Below, in pieces: positions 50,415 through 61,971 of a stretch of DNA of 64,000 nucleotides. Numbering within the stretch: position 1 is the first letter of the stretch; every line of letters starts with the position of its first letter. The position numbers and the translations under genes were made by a program. Under the pieces are notes generated by a model. The model made no database searches, was not told the DNA's origin, and saw nothing but the letters and a program-made list of their open reading frames with translations. The stretch is from Channa striata (lineage: Eukaryota; Chordata; Actinopteri; Anabantiformes; Channidae): NCBI GenBank assembly GCA_033026295.1, contig CM065171.1, forward strand, positions 4,543,957-4,607,956. The letters run 5' to 3'.

Positions 50415-51940
50415 TTACAATACTTGACTGATTGGTAATAATATTATACTTGTAAGTTTGCACTATAGGGGTGTGTTTATTGCTCCCCGTAACTGTCACA
50501 TTATGAAGACAGTATTTATAACTTTTAAAGTATAATTTTGATACAGAATTATTTTTGATTTAGTTAAGTCGTTTGTCTTTAAAATTTATTTGAATCTATG
50601 AAACAGCTGCCTCAACCAAGGTAGATTATTATGTTGGAATTGTCTGAAATTCAAAGGTGGAGTTGGGGAAAAAAGAGCCAAGCCAGGATCTTAATTTGAA
50701 TATTTAATCTTTTAATTGTTATTTGGGATTTGATCCAGGATCAAAGAAGTAGTTTTAAAAAGGAAGACTTACAAGGTAATTCATTTTATTGAACAGAGTT
50801 TCAGCGAACTCTTGTGGAGTATAAAGTTCAAGAACAGCCATTCCTCCTAGATCCCTGTCGTAATGCTGGGCAGTATTCAAGTAAGATTGGAAGTCATTTC
50901 CTAAAATAGTACTCGATTACAGGTAGAAATACTCTTTTAATCCTTTGAGTTCAAGTGTTAAGTACTTGCTCCCAAATTTACTATTGAACATACATTACTG
51001 ACATTTGTCCTAGATTTTTTTAGTAAATATAACGTACATAACATAACATACTATCTTATGTATCAATGTTGTTGATGCCTCCTGTGACACGCACTGACAG
51101 AACAGCTCTGGTAACAACATAGAGATATTCACTGCTGTTTTTGTGGGAGGATGAGCTTTCTATCCATTTGGAGGCCAAACTCTGTGCACCATGTGCTGAT
51201 GCAAAAAGGAACATGGTCCTGTCGGCTTTGATCCAGCATCAGTGTTTGATTCCCTTGATAATTATTGCATTGACAGCCCACTCCTTCAAAGTGGCTAGTG
51301 ACCTGCCCATTAAATGCAGTGAAGCAAGATTCACCTCTGACGTCAGTGTTTATGTGCAGTTACGTGTCAAAGTCTCTGCAAACACTATTAAAATGCACAA
51401 ATACAATATTGTTTTACATTGACTTGTTAAAGTAAGGACAAGCAGAAGTGTGATCAATAACATTAACTTTTGCTCTGCTCTAAACGTGTGTCCCATGTGT
51501 TTTCCATGCTGATACAAGCACAAAAACTTGATTAGTTACATGGAAATGAGTTGATATTTATTTATTATTGCATTTTCTAATATTGTACGACAGAATGTCT
51601 TGTGTGGAAAAATGGATAAATTAGATCAGAGCAATAGCTGTCATTGTGTTGTCAATGTAGTAGTGATGTAATTTTTTTACAGAATGCAGTTTTCCAGATA
51701 AATTGTTCTCAAAATGTCAGTATTTTGATAATAAAACATTTTGAAGCGTAGACTTAGAACAAGACAAGTTCCACGCCTGCACAGCTGGCAATTTTAAGAT
51801 CAATCAGCAAACACACATAACTCATCTAATTATGAATAAACCATAGCTGTGTTTAGTATTTATTGGCTGAATATATTGTTGTTCTTTATGTATAAAATAG
51901 GTGCTGCTCTGTTTTTCTACTCAGGTGTGTGATTTGAAGG
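50415..51940. other. phospho2 3' UTR and intergenic sequence
   Basis: AT-rich, no coding region supported. The ORF at 51141-51422 has no recognisable domain. Confidence 0.5.
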
Positions 51941-51943
51941 CAG

Positions 51944-52257
51944 TTTATTAGGTACACCTAAAGCTAATCCTTCATAAAGAAGGATTACACTCCCTGGCCA
52001 CTTTATTAGGTACACCTGTACATTCTAATACAATCCAATGCAGAAGCTCTGCCATGAATTCTGAGTTCTAGAAAGTTCTAATTTGTCAGTTTTTAAGTTG
52101 GAATGAAATGAATGGTGTGGCAAAACATTAGCGCCTCCTCTTATAATGCCGTCCAGTACAACTCCACTAACCACTTTGACCTCGGTCATAAACTATGACT
52201 AAAGTGTTTACTGCATTAGTTTTACACTGGTTTACCTAATAAACTACCAAACGAGTG
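51944..52257. mobile_element. MITE-like element with terminal inverted repeats
   Basis: One end reads CTGGCCACTTTATTAGGTAC at 51992 and the other reads GGTTTACCTAATAAAC at about 52228, which is its imperfect inverse. A partial extra end (TTTATTAGGTACACC) precedes at about 51945-51959. No coding capacity. Confidence 0.65.
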
Positions 52258-52564
52258 CACATGTTAAGTTATAGTGACTGTTTAAACTAGGTTTGGATTA
52301 ACCTGACCCTGATTCGTCTCCACTGAAAGGAATTAAGACAAAGTGTTGTTTAAAGCCTAATGAACAAACAGGTCTTCTTTTTTAACACCTCAGGTTTATG
52401 GAGTTATGGGGACAACTCCTCAAATAAGAGAACATATAGGAAAAATGTCTGTTATCATTGGGATTGTTGCTATTGTAATATGTCTGAAACTTTATTTTTT
52501 TTCACAGCCACTACAGATGAGTGCAAAATTTAGCTTCCTGTTATTTTGAAATGGGGAAACAAAT

Positions 52565-53560
52565 GTTAAGAATTATTGTTTTTTTTCCCCAACATGATAT
52601 TTAGTGCACATTCACTGAGTATGAATGTTCCTTCTTCAGCAGAAGTAACAAACACGGTCAAGGAGTGTATAACATGAAATTTATAGCAAAATAATAATAA
52701 ATGATAGTATTGTAAAAGTTTGTTTCCCTCTTTATTAAATGTTGTCTTTGTATGTTCCCCTTTTGTCTTTATAATCTCCTGCCAGCTCTTTGCAGATCCT
52801 CTGAGCAGCACTTGTGTCTGTACAGGTGTAATTTTAGCCCATTCATCATGGTTTACTTGTTCCAAGGTGAACTGATGGCTTGGTCGTCTGCCATGTACAG
52901 CCTTCGTCAAAGCTGTCCTCAGGTCTTCAATGATATTTAACTCTGGAGAGTGAGAAGGCCGTAGTTAACCTTATTCTTTTTCAATCATTCCTGGGATTGT
53001 TCTGTGATTTGGATTCTTGTCTTGTCTTGTCTTTGCTGCCTCTCCGTTTTTAGCTTTTTGACTGACGGCAGGAAGCTTTACTTGAAAACCTTCTGATATC
53101 GGGCTGCATTCATTCTTCAAACCACTTTATGCAGAGCTCCAGTGCTTGATGCAGACACACGCCCCTAGAACATCAGCAAGCCTCCGCCATGGGTGACTGT
53201 GGTATTGGATTTTCTCTCTTTATAGACAGCTTTTTCTCTCCTTACCACATATACAGGTATGAATTATGATCAGATAGTTCAGCTCTGGTCTCATCAGACA
53301 ACACGACCTTTTTCTAAAATGTAGCTTTTTTGTTCACATGCTTCTTAGCAGCCTCCAAGTGTGCTGTGATATACTTTATATCCCTCTTCAGTGTTATGAA
53401 GGTTTACCAATTTCATTTTAGTCTTCTGAAGACTTAGTTTTTGTTGCTATCAGCACCCTGTTTGAAACTGCCCGTGGACATGCAAATTTCAAGCGCAAGC
53501 CCAGTTTAACACACCTAGTGCCACTTGTGAAGCATTACGTGTCAATATTCATTGGTCTGT
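52565..53560 (-). mobile_element. Tc1/mariner-like DNA transposon relic
   Basis: On the minus strand, translation near 53300-53250 gives SDETRAELSDHNSYLYMW, the second catalytic aspartate region of Tc1 transposases. A downstream frame near 52910-52750 gives the degenerate C-terminal text KAVHGRRPSHQ and WAKI. Stops and frameshifts interrupt it. Terminal repeats were not resolved. Confidence 0.7.
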
Positions 53561-53579
53561 CCAAATATCCATCTGAGCT

Positions 53580-53770
53580 GTCCACACCCTGGACAGGTCT
53601 TTCTCATGGCCTACACAGAGAGACAACCATTCACACTCACATTCACACCTACTGAAGTCAGCAATTAACCAAACATGCATGTCGTTGGACTGTGGGAGGA
53701 AACCTAAGCGCACGGAGACTCCACGTAGAATGCCGCACCTGGCCAGGGACTTGTACTAGGGACCTGCCAA
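53580..53770. repeat. Partial copy of the common teleost dispersed repeat
   Basis: CACACCCTGGACAGGTC, GACAACCATTCACACTCAC and GGACTGTGGGAGGAAACC occur in the same order as at 27.3-27.6 kb. Confidence 0.65.
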
Positions 53771-55030
53771 CCACTTTGTCATCATGCTGTTCATTAAGTG
53801 TTGAAATTTTTTTAAAGGTCAGACATCAGATTTTAATAATTTCACTAATTTATAACTTTATTTTTATATAATCCTCGACTGTTTTTGTTACTTCTGTTGA
53901 TGAAGGGACAATTGCCCTCCCTAAGTGTGCATTAAAAATTAGGTTTTACTCCATTTCAGTTTAAGGGGATGTAAATTATTTACTTAAGTGTACATAGCAT
54001 ATTAATTTCAGCAAATGTTAATAGAAAGAAGTACATTGAGTTTTTTATTCACATGTATTTTCACTATGTATTTAACATTTGATTGTTGTAAACTTTTCAT
54101 ATTATTGACATTAAAACCAGAAACCTGTCATCTATTTTTAACCTGTATTATAATAGATGGTTGAAAGTGCAGTTGCAGACACGTCATTGAACAGCTGAAA
54201 ACAGGGAGCTGAGATAGAATTTGGTCTTTATTAATAATGGAACCTGTTAAGCCTCTTGTCAGTATGCACAGACGAGGTCTATAATGGGTCAAATTGAACT
54301 GAAAGAGGACAAATACAAAAGTGGGAAAAGAGGTGATTCCTGTGTGGTCTAATCAAAAACATGATAATGGAAAATGTGATTAATTCTACAAAGACAAATG
54401 GGACTTATGTGGATAAATGATTAATATGTGCTATGACTCAGAATTAAAGAGAGTTAAAATGTTTTATTTGGGTGAAATACAATTTTGAAACATACCTTTA
54501 CAATTCAGAAATATATACTATACTATACTATACTATATACTATATATACACAACTCACTGTGATGGTACTTTATTTTAAAATGTGTTATTTATCATTGCT
54601 GTTTTTATTGTGTCACTCAAACTTCAACCAGTGGTTACCCGAGGAAGTGACTTGTCCTTCTGTTCAAAAAGGCCCACACATCCTGTGAAAATGCAAAGCT
54701 TTGGCTTCCAAGGCTGATGGAAAACAAACACATCACTAGACTGGCACATTTGGACACAGATTCAAAGAGGCACCAACTCACAGACATCCCTTGTCTGAGA
54801 CCTAACCTCGTATCGTGGTTCAGGACTCGGGAGGTTTTGTTCACGTTCTGTATTCACTTTTCCATAGGAAGCAGCTCTAGATGAAAGATGATGATATTTA
54901 AGTGACAGCTCTGCCTAACCACACCTATCCTCATCGTCCAGCAATCTGAGTTTTATGAAACTTTAAAGGGAAGCCTCTTCCCAGTCACATGACACATGAA
55001 AGCCTGCTTGGAGTTTGCAAAAAAAAAAAA
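53771..55030. other. Intergenic, no gene seen
   Basis: AT-rich, with a TACTA-type simple repeat at about 54518-54545. The short ORFs here are unsupported. Confidence 0.5.
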
Positions 55031-55034
55031 ACCT

Positions 55035-55440
55035 CTCAGCCTGTAAAGAACAAGATTCTCTGGTCTGATGACACCAATACTGAATTATTTGGCCTAAAGC
55101 ATCATGTCAGTAGCAGTGACTGGGAGACTGGTGGGGGTTAAGGGAAAACTGAATGAAGTAAAGTACAGCGACATCCTAAATGCTCAGGACCTCAGACTGA
55201 GCCAAAGGTTCACCTTCCAACATGACAACAATCCCAAGCACACAGCTAAGGCAACACAGGAGTGGCTTAGGGACAACTGTAGGAATGAGTGTGGCCAAGC
55301 CAGAGCCCTGACTGGAACCCTCTGCAGATACCTGAAAATGACTGTCCACTGATGATGCCCATCAAACCTGACTGAGATTGAGCGGCTAGGCCAACAATAC
55401 TCGTAGCATGTGGCTTAACATGACACATGGTCAGATGGGT
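55035..55440 (+). mobile_element. Second Tc1-like transposon relic
   Basis: Text ACAAGATTCTCTGGTCTGAT gives WSD, the catalytic aspartate context. FTFQHDNNPKHTAKATQEWL near 55212-55271 is the hallmark Tc1 block with its D and K-H-T-A-K. The following SPDLNPIE-type region is deleted or scrambled. It is on the opposite strand to the relic at 52.6-53.6 kb and of a different subfamily. Confidence 0.85.
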
Positions 55441-55496
55441 TTAGAATGTTTAATTTCATTTTCCTATCCTAACCTCACACATCGATGTCAGCCTGA

Positions 55497-56497
55497 TCTC
55501 TGCTATATCCTGTATTTGTCACATTATTTAAATGCCTAAAAATGCAACATTTGGTTTGCAAATACACACTGAAGCAATCACCAGCACCAGGCGCCTAAAA
55601 TTGGCTTTGACAGTTCTGTTGGCAGATCCTAGATGTCCCTAAATCAATTTAAACCAACGACATCACCTACACATGAAACACACAGACTCAGTCAATGAAA
55701 GAAATATGTTTCTTTTATTCAGAGTTACATAGTTTTTATTATAACAATTTAAAGTATTTGTGTATTTCTAGTATGAAATATAAATCACAATTTTATTGAT
55801 GTCTTTTTAAAAATACATTTATTATTATTGATGTATTTTAATGTTATTGTACCAAATTTAGACTTTAATAATTAGTATTTTTCCACTGTCGTGTCTCAAT
55901 ATCAATAGAAAAATGTCACAGACTTGCCCATACAGTTAAATGTGTGTAATGCTGCCATTAACCAATGAGCACACATTTTATAAAGTGTTTAATAAAATGA
56001 AATCAGCAAATACACTGAGGTACCCTTGGCAATGCTCACAATTTTCATTTGTCCTAGTTATTATGTAAATCAGAAAAGCAGCTCCATCATCTCTCCCAAA
56101 TATTCAAATACGTTTTATGTTACAATATGTAAAGGTCAAACAGGGGAGAGGAAAAGAAATGGCCTGGTTGAACTAAGCTCCTAAACAGTGGAAGTTTCTG
56201 TCAAATTGAACTTCAGGTCCTAAAACATTCACCAATCTATAACTTTATGTGGACATTATAAAGTAGAACATACCCCAGAGAAGTGTTTTAGTGAGGGAGG
56301 GATCCCAAAAACTACTAATCATAAAATGACAACAGATATTCTTTAAATGATTGAAGACAATACAAAAATCTAATCAATATCTAGCATTATTGTCACCTGT
56401 GCCTCAGTCAGGGCTTCTGACTTTTTCTGCTGTCCAATACAACCTGTTTATGTGACTGATCCGTACGTGTGCTGCCTTTTTAAATTAGCAGAGGCTT
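55497..56497 (-). repeat. Lectin-cluster module R, copy A (inverted)
   Basis: The reverse complement aligns by eye nearly end to end with 61036-61907, including shared phrases such as GGCATTTAAATAATGTGACA, TTCATACTAGAAATACACAA and GACTGAGGCACAGGTGA. The match ends near 55497, just after the GGATACAGCAGA-like text that precedes the lectin start in the forward copies. Confidence 0.85.
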
Positions 56498-57220
56498 TTT
56501 TCATGTGTCTTTCACTGCATCTACACTATATAATTATTGTGTGCATAGATTTTGGATCAGATCACTCTAAACTGAACATCTGATCTAAATATGCAGATCA
56601 GATCTCTACTATGAGCATAAAATAAAATTATTCAAAATAATTACTAAAACTGAAATAAAATGGAATATTAAAATCTTTACAACAAATTACAAATCACAAG
56701 CCAAAGGGATGTGCAGAATACGACAAAATTATCTATAAGATGTACGACAGTAGCCACAACATTACAGAAAATATCCACCAACAATAGGGGGGCTTCAGGG
56801 GGGGTGTCAGGATAAACTTTACAAAAACTAGCTTTTTATGGGCTAAATTAAAGTATTCAATAGCTCAAGCATGTCACAATTATCTGCATTACTAATTACA
56901 AATGTGACCAAAAACATGCAGCTTTTAAGACAATTAATATGCACGTTGGATCGAAGAGCATCAAGACACACCTAACCACTTACACCACGGTGTCTTCCGG
57001 CATTTAGCGGGAATTAGCTGGATGCTGCATATGCGACTGGTTCACAAAATTTTGAGTCTCCCCCTGCTACAACTAGGTAGGATCTATATATGGGTATTTG
57101 TTTAAAAAACAAATACCCCCAAAAAACAGAATTCATCTCCAAAGAATTATAGTAAGTGAAATATGCAAGTTTTTTTTCACAAAATAGTAAATGAAACATA
57201 GGGGACTTGGCTCAGCTACA
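56498..57220. other. Spacer between module copy A and lectin gene 1
   Basis: AT-rich. No gene or repeat is recognised, apart from a slightly GC-richer patch at about 56940-57070. Confidence 0.5.
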
Positions 57221-57360
57221 CTAACAGAACTGTCAAAGCAGATTTTAGGCGCCTGGTGCTGGTGATTTCTTCAGTGTGTATTTGCAAACCAAATGTTGCG
57301 TTTTTAGGCATTTAAATAATGTGATAAATACAGGATACAGCAGATGTCTTGATTGTACAT
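57221..57360 (+). repeat. 3' end of module R ahead of lectin gene 1
   Basis: Matches 61789-61925 (AACAGAACTGT, TTCAGTGTGTATTTGCAAAC, GGCATTTAAATAATGTGA). It probably supplies the upstream sequence of lectin gene 1. Confidence 0.8.
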
Positions 57361-57388
57361 TTCAAAGCTGACACACTTCTGGGGAATC

Positions 57389-58183
57389 ATGTTGAAGATG
57401 AGCGGCTCCAGCATCATCTTCATCGACACTCTCATCATCGTCTTCATGCTCTCTCTGTTCATACAGACCTCTGGTCAGAACAGAATCTATATTTATGTGC
57501 CGGGGAGAGTGACCATGTCTGAGGCTAAACAATACTGCAGGGATCACTACACTGATGTGGCAACTTTTAGAAACGAGGACGACATCGATGCTCTTCCTTC
57601 GGGATCCTGTTATAGTCGAGATTGTTGGATTGGTCTGGAAAGAAACATGAATAATACCAGTGACTGGTATTGGTCTGATGGAGATGAAAATGAATACAGA
57701 AAGTGGCAATTTTTTTAACCTAATAATTTTGATGGACATGAGAACTGTGTTGTTTTACAATGGCGCCTCTGGTATGATACATCATGTGATGGTAAATATC
57801 CTTTTCTGTGTTATGAAGATGAGCCAATCTTAGTGAAAGAGACCAAGACATGGGAAGACGCTCTGGAACATTGCAGGAATCTTCATCTAGATCCTTTTTC
57901 ACGAAGCAACTTCTTCAAGCACGTCTATGACCTCCTGCACATTCGCTCTGCAGACTTAAACGCCACTGCCACAAAAGCAGTTGTAGATGCTCAGACACAA
58001 GAGGTGTGGATTGGTCTACGGTTCCTGGCAGGAAAGTGGCTGTGGCTGGACGGGACGCCTCTGTCCAACCAACTGGATGTCTGTCCTGCAGCTGGGAACA
58101 ACTGTGGCACCGTGGCCAAAACAGGGGAAATAAAATTTAGTAACTGCTCAGACAAAAGGATGTTTTTTTGCTCGAGGAATTAG
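57389..58183 (+). pseudogene. Double C-type-lectin gene, copy 1, interrupted by a stop codon
   Basis: Same length as copy 2 (795 nt, 265 codons including stop) and in frame throughout, except for TAA at 57716-57718 (codon 110). The signal peptide and the first half of lectin domain 1 are intact (WIGLERNMNNTSDW present). The stop replaces the glutamate of the EPN sugar-binding motif; the next residues P-N remain. Beyond it, the frame continues to the end (LWYDTSC, then the second domain with WIGLRFLAG and SDKRMFFC). Product would be 109 residues. No intron is visible, so splicing cannot obviously remove the stop. It could be a recent pseudogene, a truncated secreted protein, or a base error in the sequence. 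Confidence 0.8.
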
Positions 58184-58409
58184 AATTGATGTAGTCCAGG
58201 TCCTGTATGTGTACGGTAAATGTATGTTTAATATTGTGGTTAATATTGTAGCATAACACTCTTTGTGGTCTGCTTCTTTCACAAATCCCAAAAATTCCAC
58301 TTATTTTCCTCCCGGTTCATGTGGCGTCTGATATGCTCGATACCCTGATCGTTGTTTTTTTTCAAACTGTGAAAGCTGAGAGTGAAATGTCTGCACTGGG
58401 GAAGCCAGG

Positions 58410-58870
58410 TGATTAGATTTTTGTATTTTCTGTAATCATTGAAAGAACATCTTTTGTCATTTTATGATTTGTAGTTTTTGGGAGCCCTCCCTCACTAAAA
58501 CACTTAAGATCCTGTTGGTTCTGTGGGGGTATGTTCTACTTTCTAATGTCAACATAAAGTTATAGATTGGTGAAAGTTTAGGACCAGAGGTTCGAATAGA
58601 GAGAAACTTCCACTGTTTAGGAGCTTAGTTCAACCAGGCCATTTCTTTTCCTCTCCCCTGTTTGACTTTTACATATTGTAGCATAAAACCTATTTGAATA
58701 TTTGGAAGAGATGACAGAGCTGCTTTTCTGATTTACATAACAACTAAGACAAATGAAAATTTGTCCTATTTAAATCAAAATATTTTTTATTTAAATTGAT
58801 CATACATTTTATAAAATGTGTGCTCATTGGTTGATGAAAGCATTACACACATTTAACTCTATGGGCAAAA
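58410..58870 (+). repeat. Module R, copy B (direct, partial)
   Basis: Starts at GATTAGATTTTTGTATT and follows the module through TCATTTTATGATTTGTAGT, AAACACTTAAGATCCTG and ATTTGAATATTTGG. It lacks the first roughly 130 bases and diverges after about 58870. With inverted copy A it brackets lectin gene 1 as an inverted repeat. Confidence 0.8.
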
Positions 58871-61035
58871 AAGTTGTGAATAAAGTCTCGTAAAATATGC
58901 ACATGCTGTAAAACATACACATGTTGTAAAATGTTTTTACAAATGCTCAAAGATCGACATTGCATTAGTTTTTCTTCACCTGTCATCATAACTGTAATAA
59001 AAAACAATTCTATTAAAAGTCACAAGTTTTAGATAGCTTGGAGTACCTGAGATAAAAATCATCTTTTGTCTAGTCTGACTTATGACTTCCTACTGTATGT
59101 TGACTCCCTTTGCCGTCCTAGAGCCATTGCTGCCATTGGTTCTAATGAAAAATATGAAAATCACAAAATTACATAAAAAGAAAGTTAATGCCAAAACTGC
59201 TCATAGCTATTGTACATGAAAGCAAAATCCATATGGTTTTAGAAAACAAACTAACCATTTGCCTTTATAAAAATAAATTGGACTTTCCATGCTGAAACAG
59301 GAAGTTCGTAATACTAAGACTAACACAATGGACATGTGGGGTTCTTAACAGCTAAAGGGATGATTTGATTTTCATCACATGATTGTATGAGTTACTAACC
59401 AATAATCCTGTAGTTTTGTCAACCTAAACTCTGGTTGGTTATTCCAACCACCCCCAGGTTTGAATCAGCAGACAATTGGACCAAAACAATTTTTTTTTAC
59501 TTATTACCAAAAGTAGTGTTGTCATGATTAAACTTTTCTTCTGTTGTTGATGATGTGGAGAGATGTTGGGAATTCTCAGACAAAATTACTTATTTAAAAC
59601 TGGTCTAATTTTCCTTAATTTCCTAACGAACACCCCCACCCATAAATAAATGTTAGTGCAAACCTTATACAAATGTTAAAAGGCCAATTCAAATCAGTCT
59701 TTTTTCTAGTTAATTCACCTAATTGCTCAGATTTGCATGGTTTTCTGCAGAACTACGTCCAAAAGTTCGGCAGTGGGATAAACAGAGCCTTTGGGTGAAT
59801 AACTGCTACCTGACCTTCTTTCCCCTTAAAAATCACAATAAAGAGATTTTGACTCCCCAAAGGAGTTTTACAATTTATATACATTTTAAAATATCTGTCA
59901 AAAATTTTATAACTGGTTGTATTTCCTTTTTTCCTGTCTCCTCTCTTCACTCAGAGACAACGTCGATGAAATGTCTCTGACTGAACATCGAGCTGCACTT
60001 TTACATGTGGACACAGGTCCAGAGGTGCGGAGTCCCGGTCATATTCACTAGAGCGGGACATTGTGGCACAGAACGCTTTAACTTCAACCAAAATGAAAAT
60101 GATTTTCCAAAAAACGGCCTGAGTCCGAACCTGGGAGTTAAAATCTGTTTCATTTGCTAAAAACTACAAAGATAACGCACAATCGGAGTCAGTTTGTCCT
60201 CACTGGTCCACGGGCAGCACAGACAGAACGGTGGAGGAAAGGTGGACAGGCGGACTTGGATCTGTGGCTGGTGTCTGCGGGTCGGACTTTAGGCTTCTAC
60301 TGCTCACGCGGCCCAGGCTGATACCGGCTCCCCTCGAAGAAACGTCACTTTCATCGACTAAACGCTGCATCACACAAAGCTAGTTTTAGCATTAGTTAGC
60401 TAACGACACTAAATACGCCAAAGCTGTGCCAATGTCGCTAGCATGCTATCGCGCAAATTATCATTAGAACCATCAAAAACTGTAGAGAATTAGTACAATA
60501 TTACAAACCTACACATCTTCTGTAAGTTGCAATAAGACTTAAACTATGTACTAGTAGTATTACTTTGAAATATTGGAAAGTTTTGAATTTATTTTTACAT
60601 AGCGTCAACGTAACTAGTCTGTGTCTATTGAGTCTTTGCCGTGTGATCACAGTAGATAATGGGAAATTTACAGTCACTCTTAAAAATGAGAAAACTTTCT
60701 TCTCACCAAAGAAATTGCTCTTGCTCCTCTGCTTCCATTTTTAACTGCTCTTGTTCCTCGTTGAAATTGAACCGCATAAACCATTCGTTTTTAGCTGTGA
60801 CGTGCATGATCTACAGTCAAGATACAACTTGCCTTTAATTGTACAATATCTTCTTGTGGAAAAATACTGTTAGCTCCTGTAATTATTTTTTTACCCATGA
60901 TGCATTGCAATATACAGTTTAACTTTGTAAAATGACTGAACAACAAGTTATCAATAAATTTTACTTGACAAAGTACAGCAATTTATTACAGTGTATGAAC
61001 TGGCTGCTTGAAATTACATTTAGCAGACACAAAAA
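58871..61035. other. Spacer inside the lectin cluster
   Basis: No coding region is supported. A GC-richer segment at 59990-60440 stands out. Confidence 0.5.
59990..60440. promoter_or_regulatory. Orphan CpG/GC-rich promoter-like segment
   Basis: Sharp rise in GC and CpG against AT-rich flanks, followed by GCTAGTTTTAGCATTAGTTAGC-like text typical of fish promoter/5' UTR areas. No adjoining coding exon was found on either strand. Confidence 0.35.
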
Positions 61036-61925
61036 CAGGATCTGCTAATTTAAAAAAGCAGCACACGTACGGATCAGTCACATAAACAGGTATTATTGGA
61101 CAGCAGACAAAGTCAGAAGCCCTGACTGAGGCACAGGTGACCAATAATGCTAGATATTGATTAGATTTGTTTATTTTTTAAAAAATCATTTAAAGAACAT
61201 CTTTTGTGATTATTAGTTTATCTTTTCTTAAAACACTTAAGATCATGTTGGTTGTCTGGGGGTGTGTTCTACTTTTCTTTCTTTTCCTCTCCACTGTTTG
61301 ACTTTTGCATAATGTAACATAAAACCTATTTGAATATTTGGGAGAGATGATAGAGCTGCTTTTCTGATTTACATAACAACTAGGACAAATGAACATTGTG
61401 AGCATTGCCAAGGGTACCTCAGTATGTTTGCTGATTCCAATTTATGATACGTTTAAAAAAAATGTGTGCTCATTGGTAATGGCAGCATTACACACATTTA
61501 ACTGTATGGGCAACTTTGTTAAATTTTTCTATTGATATTGAGAAACGACAGTGGAAAAATACTAATTATTAAAGTCTAAATTTGGCAAAATAACATTTAA
61601 ATTCATCAATAATAATGTAATTGTAAATACACATCAATATAATTGTACTTTATGTTTCATACTAGAAATACACAAATACTTTAAATTGTAATAATTAAAA
61701 CAATGTTACTCTGAATAAAAGTTTTTGTGTTTCATGTGTAGGTGATGTCGTTGGTTTAAATTGATTTAGGGACATCTAGGATCTGCTAACAGAACTGTTA
61801 AAGCCAATTATAGGCATCTGGTGCCGGTGATTGCTTCAGTGTGTATTTGCAAACCAAATGCTGCTTTTTTTAAGGCATTTAAATAATGTGACATATGCAG
61901 GATACAGCAGATGTCTTGATTGTAC
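61036..61925 (+). repeat. Module R, copy C (direct, near full length)
   Basis: Forward copy directly ahead of lectin gene 2, from ACAGGATCTGCTAATTT to the TGTCTTGATTGTACA that also precedes lectin gene 1. It aligns with the reverse complement of copy A and in part with copies B and D. Confidence 0.85.
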
Positions 61926-61971
61926 ATGTCAAAGCTGCCACAAAGCAAACTCGAACCACTTCTGGGGAATC

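Noticed and set aside
61831..61971. Earlier in-frame ATG for lectin copy 2
   Set aside because: Would add residues before the signal peptide, lies in the module, and is not in the equivalent place in copy 1.
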